Source: Phycomyces nitens
Taxonomy: Eukaryota > Mucoromycota > Mucoromycetes > Mucorales > Phycomycetaceae
Assembly: GCA_022702545.1 (NCBI GenBank)
Contig: JAHRBC010000003.1
Coordinates: 4,650,001 to 4,714,000, forward strand
Length of the DNA: 64,000 nucleotides
Direction: 5' to 3'
Part shown: positions 35,345-46,353 of the stretch, in pieces
Position numbering within the stretch: the first letter of the stretch is position 1
Layout of the letters: every line of letters starts with the position of its first letter
The notes under the pieces: model-generated
Seen by the model: the letters and a program-made list of their open reading frames with translations, nothing else
What the model was told of the DNA's origin: nothing
Database searches by the model: none
Program-made: the position numbers and the translations under genes

Positions 35345-35979
35345 ATGTCTCAAACACTCATCAACGCCAACCCAACCGTCTACAACCTCACAAAGGCTTC
35401 TCGTCGTGAGACTGCCGATGAATATGATGACAACATTGAAGATCCCATTGATGCTCAAGAAGTGTTTGATCTCATTCGATCCATTTCTGACCCTGAACAT
35501 CCCCTCACTCTAGAGCAGCTCAACGTGACTCAGCACCAGCATATTTATGTCGACGACGATCGTAACAGAGTTCAGGTTGAATTCACACCTACGATTCCTC
35601 ATTGTTCAATGGCTACACTTATTGGTCTCTGTATCCGAGTTAGACTGATTCGCAGTCTTCCCGAACGCTTCAAGGTATGAATATCTATTTTTTTTATATC
35701 TTTTACATTAGTCCACAATGTGTGAATCAGCATGTCTTTACAATGCACGGTTCACAAAGTTCAAACGGAAACCTATTTTTGTAACACAAATATGTATTTT
35801 CTGTCCAGGTCGATATTAGAGTACGCCAAGGAACCCATCAGTCCGAGACAGCTGTCAACAAACAGTTGAATGACAAGGAGCGAGTTGCAGCTGCCCTTGA
35901 GAATGGACATTTGCTAGAGGTAGTGAACCAATGCCTGGCTACAGCAAACCTGCGCGGTCATGAAGTGGCCAGCCATTAA
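35345..35979 (+). CDS. CIA2: MIP18/CIA2 cytosolic Fe-S assembly protein
   Basis: Two exons (35345-35674, 35809-35979) give 166 residues, the usual length of the FAM96B/Cia2 group. The DUF59-type core runs [20 protein letters not shown], then TLEQLNV, then the signature [18 protein letters not shown] with the reactive Cys at about 87, and ends [19 protein letters not shown]. With Cia1 and Mms19 this protein forms the targeting complex that hands 4Fe-4S clusters to cytosolic and nuclear proteins. The intron (134 nt) is GT-AG and falls after the helix ending ERFK. Confidence 0.92.
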
Positions 35980-36412
35980 AGTGAGAAAAAGAAACAGCCA
36001 TTTCACTTGAGCCATTAAAAAAACACCAGAAAATCTCTCTTTACACACCACACACACACTTACTCACATATATATATACTGATGTATCCCCATTATCCCC
36101 ATTATCTTTATCTTTTTCTTCTTATCGTCTTGTATATCTCAAACATCTTGTCTTAAAATATAAATAATTTTTGCATTGTTGTGCAAATATCTCATAGTGG
36201 CTTCTGCTTAATAATCCAAAACAATAATGAAAAGAAAATATTAATTTTTTGTTATTGTTTATATTTGAAAAAAAAGGTACCAAGATGAATTAGGGGATGC
36301 TATACAGATAATACTAGTAATATATATATATATATGCTTATATGTGTGCTTGTGCGTGTAAGAATGTGTATGTGTTTTTGGAAAACGGTCTAATGGATTA
36401 TTGTTCAGGGTA

Positions 36413-39028
36413 TTACTGTTCAAGGGACTCTTCTTGTTCAAGGGACTCTTGCTGCTTAGTTTCATTAATAAGCTCAATCAGGTCATCTCTTGGTCCTATG
36501 GACATTATAAATGGATGCTGTGTATAATCGTACATGTCAGTAAACATTTGCTCAATTCCCATTCATTTCCCCCCCTTTTTTATATATACCTTTAACAAGG
36601 TGGCTGCATCGGGTCTTTTTGTCGAATCAACGGTGGTGCATTCATTAAGAAAGTGTTTGAAATGACCTGACCAAATATCAGGATTGTCCAGACCTGGGGA
36701 TCCGTGTGAGGCAATTAAACACAAGGCCTGGAGATTTAGATCCGTTAGTCTTATTCTTGGACTTGTATTAAACCGACTTACACGAAGAGGTGGGGAATCG
36801 ACATAGGGTGGGTTACCCTGTGCCATTTCCATCAGTAGAATCCCAAGACTCCAAATGTCAGCCTTGTAAGCATAATCTTGGCCCTTGATAACCTCTGGCG
36901 CCTATAAAAGCACATTTTCGAGTGAATAAAATATATTTAAATCAATTAACCAAAAGAATAGTTACCATCCAGTATGGTGTGCCAACTACCGAGTTTCGAT
37001 GAGGCAGGTCTTGGGTCAATTGAGCACAATGACCAAAATCAGCTATATGGATTTCCAAAGAATGGTTAATACATGCTACACGTCTCCATCTCTTCCGATC
37101 CGTTTGTTCCGCGTCTTGGAGCATGCTTTATTACCTATTTTAACATCGCCACGGATATTTAGCAACACGTTGTCACTCCGAATATCACGATGAACTCGTC
37201 CCAGTCGATGGATACGGCACAGGGCGCGTAGAATCTCTCTAGTGATACGTCCGATCAGGTCTTCCCTCAGGCAAGGTTCTCCTTCACATGCTTTCGTAGA
37301 CAGGATATCGGACAAGGCAATATCCATACATTCCATAACAACCTGATAGAGACGATCAGTTTTTTATTTTCATATTTCCTCGTGCCATAAATATAACATA
37401 AATTCAACTTACCCAAACTTCATCTTGTGTTCGATAGGTGGCAATATATTCGACTACATTTGGGTGGCGACTTGTCTTCATAGTCACCAATTCGTTTCTG
37501 ATCTTGCTTAATTTTTCAGTAGATGAAATAGGGATCTTTTTAACGGCCACCTAATTATGCATTATTTAAATGAATAAAAAGATTAGATTATCGACACCCT
37601 CAATTCATCAAACTTACTGTCTGGTTTGTCTGAATACATTTGGCAGAGTACAATTGACCCGATTCACCTTGAGCAATCAAATTGAAATCATTATAGATTC
37701 GAGTTGGGTCAGTGGGATCAACGAGGTCGTCTAATGATTGATAAAAAGTCAATTGTTTGCATCTTAAAATTAATCACATCATACCAATATATCCAGAGTC
37801 AAGTACAGGGGCTTTATGTAGTTTGTATGGCGATTTGGCTGTAGTTACTTTGGCATCTAAAATTGTACAACAGACAAAAGCTACTGTTAGGATCATTCAA
37901 CCCTGCCAGATCAATAAACTTACAAGGCTGCGAATGGCTATCGGTGCCTTCTTTCGACTGAGCCGAAAATGAAGAATTTGTGAAGGAATATGAAGAAGTA
38001 AGGGTAGAAGTAAAGGAGGAAGAAGAAGTGGTAGGAGAAGTAGAAGTAGATGAAAAGGGAGAATTACGTGATTCTGCCACTGCTGATAGTCGCAGAGGGG
38101 GGTTTGTTCGGGTAATGAGTGGGATTTCTAGACCACTGGGGGTGTTGCGAGGGTCAATGGAATGATGAGGTCGGGGAGATTTAAATGACGGTGGTTTCTG
38201 TGCAAGGGTGTCTGATGTACGAATAAGTGTGGAACTATCGGATATGGTTGAACTGGTAGTGGTTTCTGGAATTGTGATATTGGACTCTATGATTTTCTCC
38301 CATTCTTCTGGTACGCCAGTAAGCCCGGAGCCGGTTTTGCTTTCTTGGATATGAACCGAATGGCAGACGTTGTAAGGTGAGCCAACCCCGGCTGTGATGG
38401 ACTGTGCGCGAGTCTGGATAGCTAAAAATGAAGGTGTATAATTTTAGTCAGACAGGACCAGTACGACAATTAAGTTATTAATTTAGATAAATAAATAAGA
38501 GATTGTTTGTAACTATTAATAAGAATAATAAATTCTAGATTTCCCAGTTTTGAAAGTTACCTCGAGAATAAGGTGGGGAAGGTACAAGGTTAGGGTTGAT
38601 GAACTCTGTATCGAGAATATCATCACTAGGCAGCGTAAATTGCCAGACATCCGGGAGACCCTAAGGACATTTGAATATTTTAATTGAATAATTTTTATTT
38701 GAATTGAAGATCTATGGAAACATACCATGTAAACACCATGTTCCTTGTCATATTCTACGTGAATTCCATGTTCAAATTGAGTTGGTTTGCCTATATCCAT
38801 GATCTTTTCAGTCTGTTTCGATTGTCTGCCTGTCCTTGACTGTCTAGCGTTTCGGGAAATATTCGTCTGGCGATACACTCTACCGAGGCCAGGAATACTG
38901 ATAGTCGAATCATGGCTTTTGAAGCGTGTTTTTGTATAGAGAGAGGAATGAGAGTTGGGTTGATCTCGTCTAGATTCCGCGGGCGCATTGAGATTTGATG
39001 AGACTGGAGTTGTTAATGAGTTGCCCAT
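36413..39028 (-). CDS. p21-activated (PAK/Ste20-family) protein kinase
   Basis: Eleven exons (complement of 38726-39028, 38561-38660, 37924-38421, 37785-37856, 37618-37730, 37413-37550, 37135-37342, 36966-37042, 36782-36901, 36590-36727, 36413-36517) give 623 residues. A CRIB motif for Cdc42/Rac binding (IGKPTQFEHGIHVEYD, residues 79-94) is followed by GLPDVW, as in PAK autoinhibitory regions. A Ser-rich linker leads to a complete kinase domain: GESGQLY, VAVKK (Lys366), VHRDIRSDN (Asp461), DFGHC and GTPYWMAPEV. The protein starts MGNSLTT, a possible N-myristoylation site. There is no PH domain, so it is closer to Ste20/Shk1-type than Cla4-type kinases. It probably acts in polarity or MAPK signalling. 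Confidence 0.9.
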
Positions 39029-40100
39029 TGCAAATGAGTGTATGTGTATGTGTAAAAATAAAAATAAAATAAAAATAGTATCTTTCAAAATATATATATA
39101 TATAATATTTATGTATATATTTTGGCCAGGTGAAATGAATGAATTAATGAATGAATGAATGATGTTAGTATTAATAAATAAATAAAGAGTAAAAGAAAGA
39201 CAATAAAGAATACAATAGAAAAGACTCAAGACATGAGAAAAGGAGTATCAGAGAAATAAAATAGAACGCTTGGTACTACCTTGACATGTGTAAAAGATAT
39301 TTTTCACAACTTCGCCCCTGGGACCTCTTGTAAATTTTACAATTATTTCTACAAATGATCTGGCAAGATATGCCACCAGAAATATTTTATTGACAGCACT
39401 GCTTGGGCAATAGATTCGCCAAACCCGAGCTGCAAGATTAATGGTTTCCTTTTTTTGGTGGGGAGAGGAGGGGCTGGAATGTGCGTAATGCTTAAATAGG
39501 GTCACTGAAAACGTTGCAATCTCCTGAATACCAAGCACACCAACCTCAATGGCAACACAAAAGTACATAGCGAGATTTATGCAGCACCACAAAAGACCTT
39601 GTTGATTGAATAAAAATATCGTTTACAAAGCCCATTTAATATTAGAACTGGATCAAAATATCTTGATTTACTATTGTTCTCTGGATTTGTTAGTGTATTT
39701 ATAGACACGAGTGTTTTTATTGACCCAAAAACCCATTGGCTTGGCACACTGAATCGACTTTGGCATCAATCGACAGTATTCATTTAATAAAAGAAAGATT
39801 GGGTTCTTTAAATGAACAATAAGTCCATATTCAACTGTATTTCCCTAGAAAATATACATTTGCTGTTACCAAGGCAACGATTTATTAAAACAGTCAACAT
39901 GTAATGTATTTTTTTTATTTATTTATTTATTTTATAGATTTGACTATTTATGTTTCCATAGAAACCATAATATTTTTATTTATTTTATATACAGCATCTT
40001 TAACTTGCTCTAATACTTTAAACTTTGATATCCTTTATTCTATCTTTCTACCTCTCTTCTCTTCTTTTACTACTACTCTTTCTTCTTTCTTAAAAAATCG
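39029..40100. promoter_or_regulatory. Divergent intergenic region, PAK and PAN3
   Basis: About 1.07 kb between divergent starts. TA-rich runs (39092-39120) and GAATGAAT-type repeats (39135-39160) lie on the PAK side; TTTATT repeats and a CT-rich stretch (40040-40090) precede PAN3. The minus frame at 39248-39592 is not supported. Confidence 0.4.
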
Positions 40101-43034
40101 ATGCAAAGCTCATCGTCTTCTGGTGGACAGATCATCATTCCATCCCAATCTCCCGCTGCAATTCCAATTGTAGCTCCATCGGAAGTTTCCTCCAAAGATG
40201 CCTCTAAACCAATTGCAAAACCTGTCCCAAAGGGTGAGTTTTGGTGCATTAATCTTGGAATTTACAAAAACATACATATATGTATAAATGTACATGTATC
40301 AATATATACTGATAACAAAGGCTGGTGAATAATCAGCATCGACAAGTGCAAAAAGACCCTGTCGAAATGTCATAATTCATGGCTTTTGCAAGTTTGCAGG
40401 AAAGGGATGCGAGTTTAACCATGATGGGGTGCGTGTTTAATAATAAAAAAAGAAAGAGAAAACAATTGAAACACTTTCTTTCCCTTTAGTGTTAATAAGG
40501 GTCTAATTATGCTTTCTTTTTTTTGCGAATGACAAACTAATCATAATACATTTCTTCTTTCTTTTGCTCTTATTGTTTTGTGTGTGTATGCATATGTGTG
40601 TGTGTGTGGGAATAAAGGATAAAGCTTCCCCTCAGACAAGTCCAGAAAAGTGAGTACAATTTGATTCTTGTTCATGACTGACACTCCATGTTAGTAAACA
40701 CAAACCACACGCACTATCTCCAAAGTCAAAGGCATCACCATTGATATCGAGTGTTTCTGCAGACAGTGTGAATGCGCCCGTATTCGTTCCAAAATCAACT
40801 CTAGGTATAAAGTCAATTGAATATGTATGTGTGTGTATTGGAAATTTAATGGTCTTTCTAGTGACAGCACCCATGATACTATCCGAGAACGAAACGTAAG
40901 TTTATAAGATCAATAACAAGTAGTAGATAGGGTAGTAATATAAAAGCTCTAGTGGATCAGAGAGTGAAGAAGATGCCGAATATCAGAATATGGAATCCTC
41001 GGCAGAGAACATGAGTGTTCATCCACATGGATATTCACAGTTTAATATGCCAAATAACGTATGAAATACTCCAATATATGATATATTTTAAACTTATCGT
41101 ATTCCAGATTATTGGAGATATTTCGATGATGCAACCCACTGCTTCCATGGATCCGTATTATTATATGAATTCAGCTTATCCACGCCAACCGGTAAGTACT
41201 TGACTAATATACAAAGCATTTACTCATCCTTTGATAGTTGCAATATCACATGTACGCACCTCCCTTACCACACCTTTCTAATCTGCACCCACACCAAAAA
41301 ACCCTCCAATCATTCTTTATTCCCGAGAATCTACGAGAGCAACTGCATAAAAGAAACGAAGCTACCATAATGTCTGCACCAGGCAAGTTTAACCTTAATA
41401 TCGATTCTTTTTTTTTAAAAAAATAGACCAGGGAGGATTTCTAATTTGTTACCATGATAACAGCACGCGAGCTTGACCTTCCTCTTGAGGTTCATGTTTA
41501 TCATTCTTTATGTCCTCTTGAAGACAAGCCCGGTTCCTTTTTTGGCCATTCTTCATGGGTATACAAAGCAACAAGTAGAGTAGATGGAAAACAATATGCA
41601 ATGTTGCGAATTGAAGGTATAGATTTCATACATCTTCTTGGTACACACTAATTTCTTTTTTCACATATAGGTTTCAGGTTAGTAAACGAACTTGCCATGA
41701 AGGCAGTCGAAAGTTGGCGCCAGATCAAGCATTGTAGTGTGGTATCTATCCAAGAAGCATTTACTACTCGTGCATTTGGAGATTCGTGTAAGTATTTGGG
41801 ACAATGGAGTATAATACGAGTAGTTGACCATTTTTTTTTAATATTTACATATCAATACAATAGCCCTTATTTTTGTTTATGACTACTATCCATGTGCCAT
41901 GACATTATTTGATGCCCACTTTTCACCCCAGGCACACACTGCTATGATGGCTCAACGTCAAGCTATAGGCAGCAATACGATGCTTGTGCCTGAGACTACA
42001 CTCTGGAGTTATATTACCCAGATCACATCTGCACTAAAGGTGATTCATACTGCTGGTCTGGCTCTACGCACACTTGAGCCTAGTAAAATATTAATGACAG
42101 GAAAAAACAGGCAAGTAATTTTTTAAATATTCATTTGATTTAACAGTTGTTTTTATGTGCACAGATTACGGCTCAATTGTTCGAGTATTTTTGATGTTTT
42201 GCAGTACGATGGCGGGCAAAACTTGGCTCGTTATCAAGTAAGGGATTATAATAGAGTACTAAAAGAGTATTGCTTGACATTTTCTTTTTAGCAAGAGGAT
42301 TTGCTATCTTTTGGAAAATTAGTTGTTGCATTGGCATGCAACTCGCTCCAGTCTTATCACAATCTACCGAGTTCATTTGAATATATTTCAAGGTTTTATT
42401 CACCTGAACTCAAGAATGTGGTATTGTATCTGCTAAGTAAACCTCTTCCGACAAAGAATATTGATGAAGTAGTGACCTTGATTGCACCTGGATTATTGCA
42501 CGAAGTCAACTGCAGCCAATAGTAAGTTTATAACAGCCAAAACGAAGAGTGTCTAAAAATGTGTTTAAAGTTATACGGATACTTTGGAGAGTGAATTAGG
42601 ACGTGAATTGGAGAATGGACGTCTTGTACGCCTGATGAGTAAACTAGGATTTGTTAACGAAAGACCAGAGTAAGCTCTAAAGATGCTTTGTATGCCCAGA
42701 CTAATGCTTTAAGTAGATTTGATGATGATCCACGGTGGTCAGAGACCGGAGATCGTTATCTAATCAAACTATTCAGAGACTATGTGTTTCATCAAGTGAA
42801 TAATAATGGAGTACCTGTGGTTGATATGGCCCATGTTCTGACTTGTCTTAACAAAGTAAGATAAGACAATTGATGTATTTGAGACTAATATGACCTTTAA
42901 AGCTTGATGCAGGTGTAGATGAAAAGATAATGCTCGTATCTAGAGATGAGCAGTCGTGTCTGGTAGTGAGCTACAAGGAGATCAAGAACTGTATCTCATC
43001 TGCCTTTAACGATTTATCCTCTACTCGAAAATAG
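40101..43034 (+). CDS. PAN3: PAN2-PAN3 deadenylase regulatory subunit PAN3
   Basis: Sixteen exons (40101-40233, 40337-40428, 40618-40649, 40695-40804, 40862-40895, 40953-41058, 41108-41191, 41238-41382, 41464-41616, 41671-41787, 41864-42110, 42165-42237, 42292-42521, 42571-42669, 42717-42855, 42903-43034) give 641 residues. In order: an N-terminal CCCH finger ([21 protein letters not shown]), a PAM2-like motif ([14 protein letters not shown]) for binding poly(A)-binding protein, then a pseudokinase from about YHSLCPLE to the [14 protein letters not shown] segment. Last are the coiled coil and C-terminal knob ([33 protein letters not shown]). PAN3 brings the Pan2 nuclease to mRNA tails. Introns 41383-41463 and 42111-42164 have GC donors (GCAAGT), forced by reading frame. 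Confidence 0.92.
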
Positions 43035-43250
43035 AAATATACATGTATAAAAAAGTATTTGATTTTCTTCATCATTCATATATATATATAAAAACAATAA
43101 AATAAAATTAAATAAAATAATTATTACAGTGCTTGCGGATTAAATTTCGCTTTTGGTTCAGCTTGACCTGCATTTTATCTAATCCATGTCTTTGTTACAA
43201 AATACTCGAGGTTAAAAGAGGTGGTAAATGAAAAGGTGAGGATTATATAT

Positions 43251-43475
43251 TGAGAACAATTACAAGGTTAATATAGTGAAATGCAAGAAAATGAACAATG
43301 TCAATTTAATAAACCTATGGGACAATTTGCAACTGTCAAAAGCCTTGATCATGACAATCTTAAAAAGGACGTGCTTTAGTTTTAGTCGAGAATTTCATTT
43401 TACAAAGCTTTTTAGACTAAACTTTAATATGAATATCCCACCAATATATTAAAAGGGGCGGCCCTGAAATGATTA
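43251..43475 (+). repeat. Left arm of inverted repeat
   Basis: It starts TGAGAACAATTACAAGG and ends near GGGGCGGCCCTG plus ATGATTA. It pairs with 44846-45074. Confidence 0.85.
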
Positions 43476-44845
43476 AAGATGATACTACAAAAGTAATACC
43501 TCGCGTTGTTCTTGATGATATTTTTATTTTTGAAACTGATATAGAATTAAGAGACTCTATTACATATAAAAAAGGACAGAGTTTATGGAAACAAAATATT
43601 ATAGCTTTTTCAAAAAAAAATTCAAAAAATTGCACTTTACAAAGACCTGTCAATGGCTGTTTTGTATGTTTCGTAAGACAAGTAATATAAAAAAATAAAA
43701 ATAATAAAGGTTTAAAAGATAAATATATGATCTGTGCTCACATATATAGAAAATATGAGGAATTAAAAGCAATATAAGCATAATATTGGATTTTAAAATA
43801 AATAAATAAGAGTACTGTACTTTTGGATCTGGAAAAATGAGGTGAGTAACAAGCAATTTGAATTAAATGCAAATCCAAATCATCTTGGTCCTCGATTCTA
43901 CTTTTCTCTTGGCCTGTCTAATGTATAATATAGCGTTGAATAGAGTAACTAAAACATATAAACCATTAGTACTCGATGCCACCAACTATCCAAAATAAAA
44001 TTCGATAAAGTCAAAAGTATACAATCAACTATTGCTACAGGCATTGCAATAGCTAGTACAAGTCAAATGGATGTTTTTATGATTAGCAGCAATATATTTG
44101 ATTTAACAACCTTTCTTCAAGCACAATAAGGTCAGTTTGTTTGGGTTGAAAAAAGAAGCTGTTGATTATAAGAATCCCTCTAGACATTTAAAGAGTTTAA
44201 AGCATATTCATTAAATATAATAAAAACACGACTAATTTTGAATAGGGTGTTATTTTCTAACTAAATATTCGAAATTTATTGAAAACGATCTGGTAAACTT
44301 ACAATAGGCTGTTGGATCCAATCTTACTTTGTTTAGTCTCTTGAATATCTAGCATTTTTTTTTAGCAACAAGGTAGTATGTCTACTACACAATAAATACT
44401 ACGTCGGCTGGCAAAAGAAGAATTAAAATTTTTTGTTGAATGTAGTAGGATAGCTGTTGAATCAACTAATCAAAAGGTATATTGTATATATTCAATTTAA
44501 TTTTATATTAAAGGTTATATTATTTTTTCAAGAGTAACCTACTTGTATTCTTACTCTTCTAATATATCACAAACTCAAAGTGTTGCTCTTTTTATAAAAG
44601 CACAATGTATATCGCAATTATATCTTTGTATAATTAATTGGTTTTACTAGGCATGGAACAAAAGACATTTTAATCATAACATATATATATATATATATAT
44701 AATACATACAAACAGCTTTAAAAAGCAATTATTTAACCATTATGTTGGCTTATATGCTTGAGTAGTTGATTTTGTGTATTCTGCAAAGAATCAAGCTTAA
44801 AAAAATAACTGATATCGTTTAAAATAAAGAACCATCGTCTCAAAC

Positions 44846-45074
44846 TAATCATCCCAGGGCCGCCCCTTTTAACATATTGGTGGGATATTCATATTAAAGT
44901 CTAGTCGTCTAAAAAAGCTTTGTAAAATGAAATTCTCGACTAAAACTAAAGCACGTCCTTTTTAAGATTGTCATGATCAAGGCTTTTGACAGTTGCAAAT
45001 TGTCCCATAGTTTTATTAAATTGACATTGTTCATTTTCTTGTATTTCACTATATTAACCTTGCAATTGTTCTCA
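44846..45074 (-). repeat. Right arm of inverted repeat
   Basis: The inverted copy of 43251-43475, ending AATTGTTCTCA at 45074. Small T-run length differences and single substitutions separate the two arms. Confidence 0.85.
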
Positions 45075-45466
45075 TATAAAAAGAAAGCCGTGGATCTCAA
45101 TCTATAATCCTCAACTCTTTTAGCCTCGATTATTTTGCAAGACGGTAGAAAAGATGTAAGATAAAGTGATATTTAATGCGCAGGCACAAACCAAATCGAC
45201 AAAAGTAGAATAGGTAATTCTGTACAACCAGGTTCTGCCGCACTGTCCATCAGAAGAGAAAAAGCCACAAGGGATTTTGATAGTGACGTAGATAGTTACA
45301 GCCAATCGCAGACTCTGTTTGATGTTAAATTTTTTTTTTCTTCACTATCGCTTGCTTCAGCCGTCCAACTGGGCCAGGCGCGAAAAAAAATATACGCTGG
45401 ACAGGACGCTCAGTAGCCTGAATTTCTCCCTCTCTCTCTTTTCTTGTATTTCTCAAGTTTATCAAT

Positions 45467-45567
45467 GTAAGTTGGCGATCGGCCAAAGATATGAATCCAA
45501 GAAAACCCGCCCTTCTCTTCTTGACCGAAAAAAGCAACACCATCCTGACCGAGTTTATGTTTTCTAG
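45467..45567 (+). other. Leader (5' UTR) intron of RPL28
   Basis: The donor GTAAGT follows TATCAAT, and the acceptor TTTTCTAG precedes AAAATG. The 101-nt intron ends 3 nt before the start codon. A CT-rich stretch (45425-45445) lies just upstream, as expected of a ribosomal-protein start site. Confidence 0.6.
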
Positions 45568-45570
45568 AAA

Positions 45571-46061
45571 ATGTCTGCCGATTTGGTTTGGGAATTGATC
45601 AAGAACAACAACTCTTTCCTGGTCAAGCGCTCCGGCGTCCAGTTCTCTTGCGAGCTCAACAACTTGACCAACTTGAACACCTTCAAGTACTCTGGTGTCG
45701 CCAACGCCAAGGTACGAATGATACCGTTTGATAAAGCACATTATTCTTATACACAGTTTTCATCACTTAGACTGTCTCTATCCACCCCGCTGTTCGTGGT
45801 ATCCGTGTCGCCTTGACCAAGCCCAAGAAGATCCAGACCCCCGCCAAGGCTGTCAACGCTACCATCATCAACAAGTCCCGTCGCCACACCGCCAAGTCTG
45901 TTGCTAACTTGATCGCTCGTTCCCAGTACAGACCCGATCTCCGCAAGGCTGCTCTTGCCCGTGCCACCGCATGCATCAACGTCACCAAGCCCAAGAAGGT
46001 CGCTGCTGCCAAGCCCAAGAAGGGTATCCGTGCTAACAAGGCCCCCGCCAAGCACGTTTAA
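45571..46061 (+). CDS. RPL28: 60S ribosomal protein eL28
   Basis: Two exons (45571-45711, 45771-46061) give 143 residues. The family start [20 protein letters not shown] and the segment [15 protein letters not shown] are clear. The C-terminal half is basic, with [19 protein letters not shown] and [19 protein letters not shown]. eL28 is a peripheral large-subunit protein found in animals, plants and many fungi but absent from Saccharomyces, which helps place this genome outside the budding yeasts. Codon use is strongly C/G-ending (AAG, GTC, ATC), unlike the neighbouring genes and fitting high expression. Confidence 0.92.
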
Positions 46062-46353
46062 GAAAGTGCAACATTTCTATATATATATAAAAACTTGTAT
46101 TGCTGACAGGCACCTTGAACTTGGTCTTGGAACAATAAATTTCTCTTTCAAGTTTTTGGACAAAATATCAAAAATTACTCGAGTATAAATGGTTGTGGCT
46201 TGGAAATGATTTTTTTTTATTTAATTTTTTATTGTGAAAAATAATAACAGTGTGTGCAAGCATATTAAAGGATAGAGAAAATAGTGGGTCTGATTATGTT
46301 TATTGTGTAAGGTAACGGATAAAGGAGATTGTGAAATGAATACATGATAAATA

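Larger units (their letters stand above)
43251..45074. mobile_element. Foldback-type element with long terminal inverted repeats
   Basis: Two arms, 43251-43475 and 44846-45074, are inverted copies of each other, with only scattered mismatches and small indels across about 225 bp. The outer ends read TGAGAACAATT on both sides. The 1.37-kb core is AT-rich, and the frames in it (for example 43469-43690) match nothing I recognise. The flanks share TAT at both ends, too short and AT-rich to be a convincing target duplication. It may be a non-autonomous DNA transposon; the superfamily is unassigned. Confidence 0.75.

Noticed and set aside
39248..39592. A 114-codon minus-strand frame between PAK and PAN3
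   Set aside because: No ATG at the start of the frame, no domain, no splice support. It lies in the shared upstream region of two clear genes.
43462..44857. CAGGGCCGCCCCT at the inner ends of the inverted arms, resembling hAT-type termini
   Set aside because: The inverted similarity continues several bases past this motif (ATGATTA) into the core, so it is not a terminus, and no 8-bp duplication is present there.
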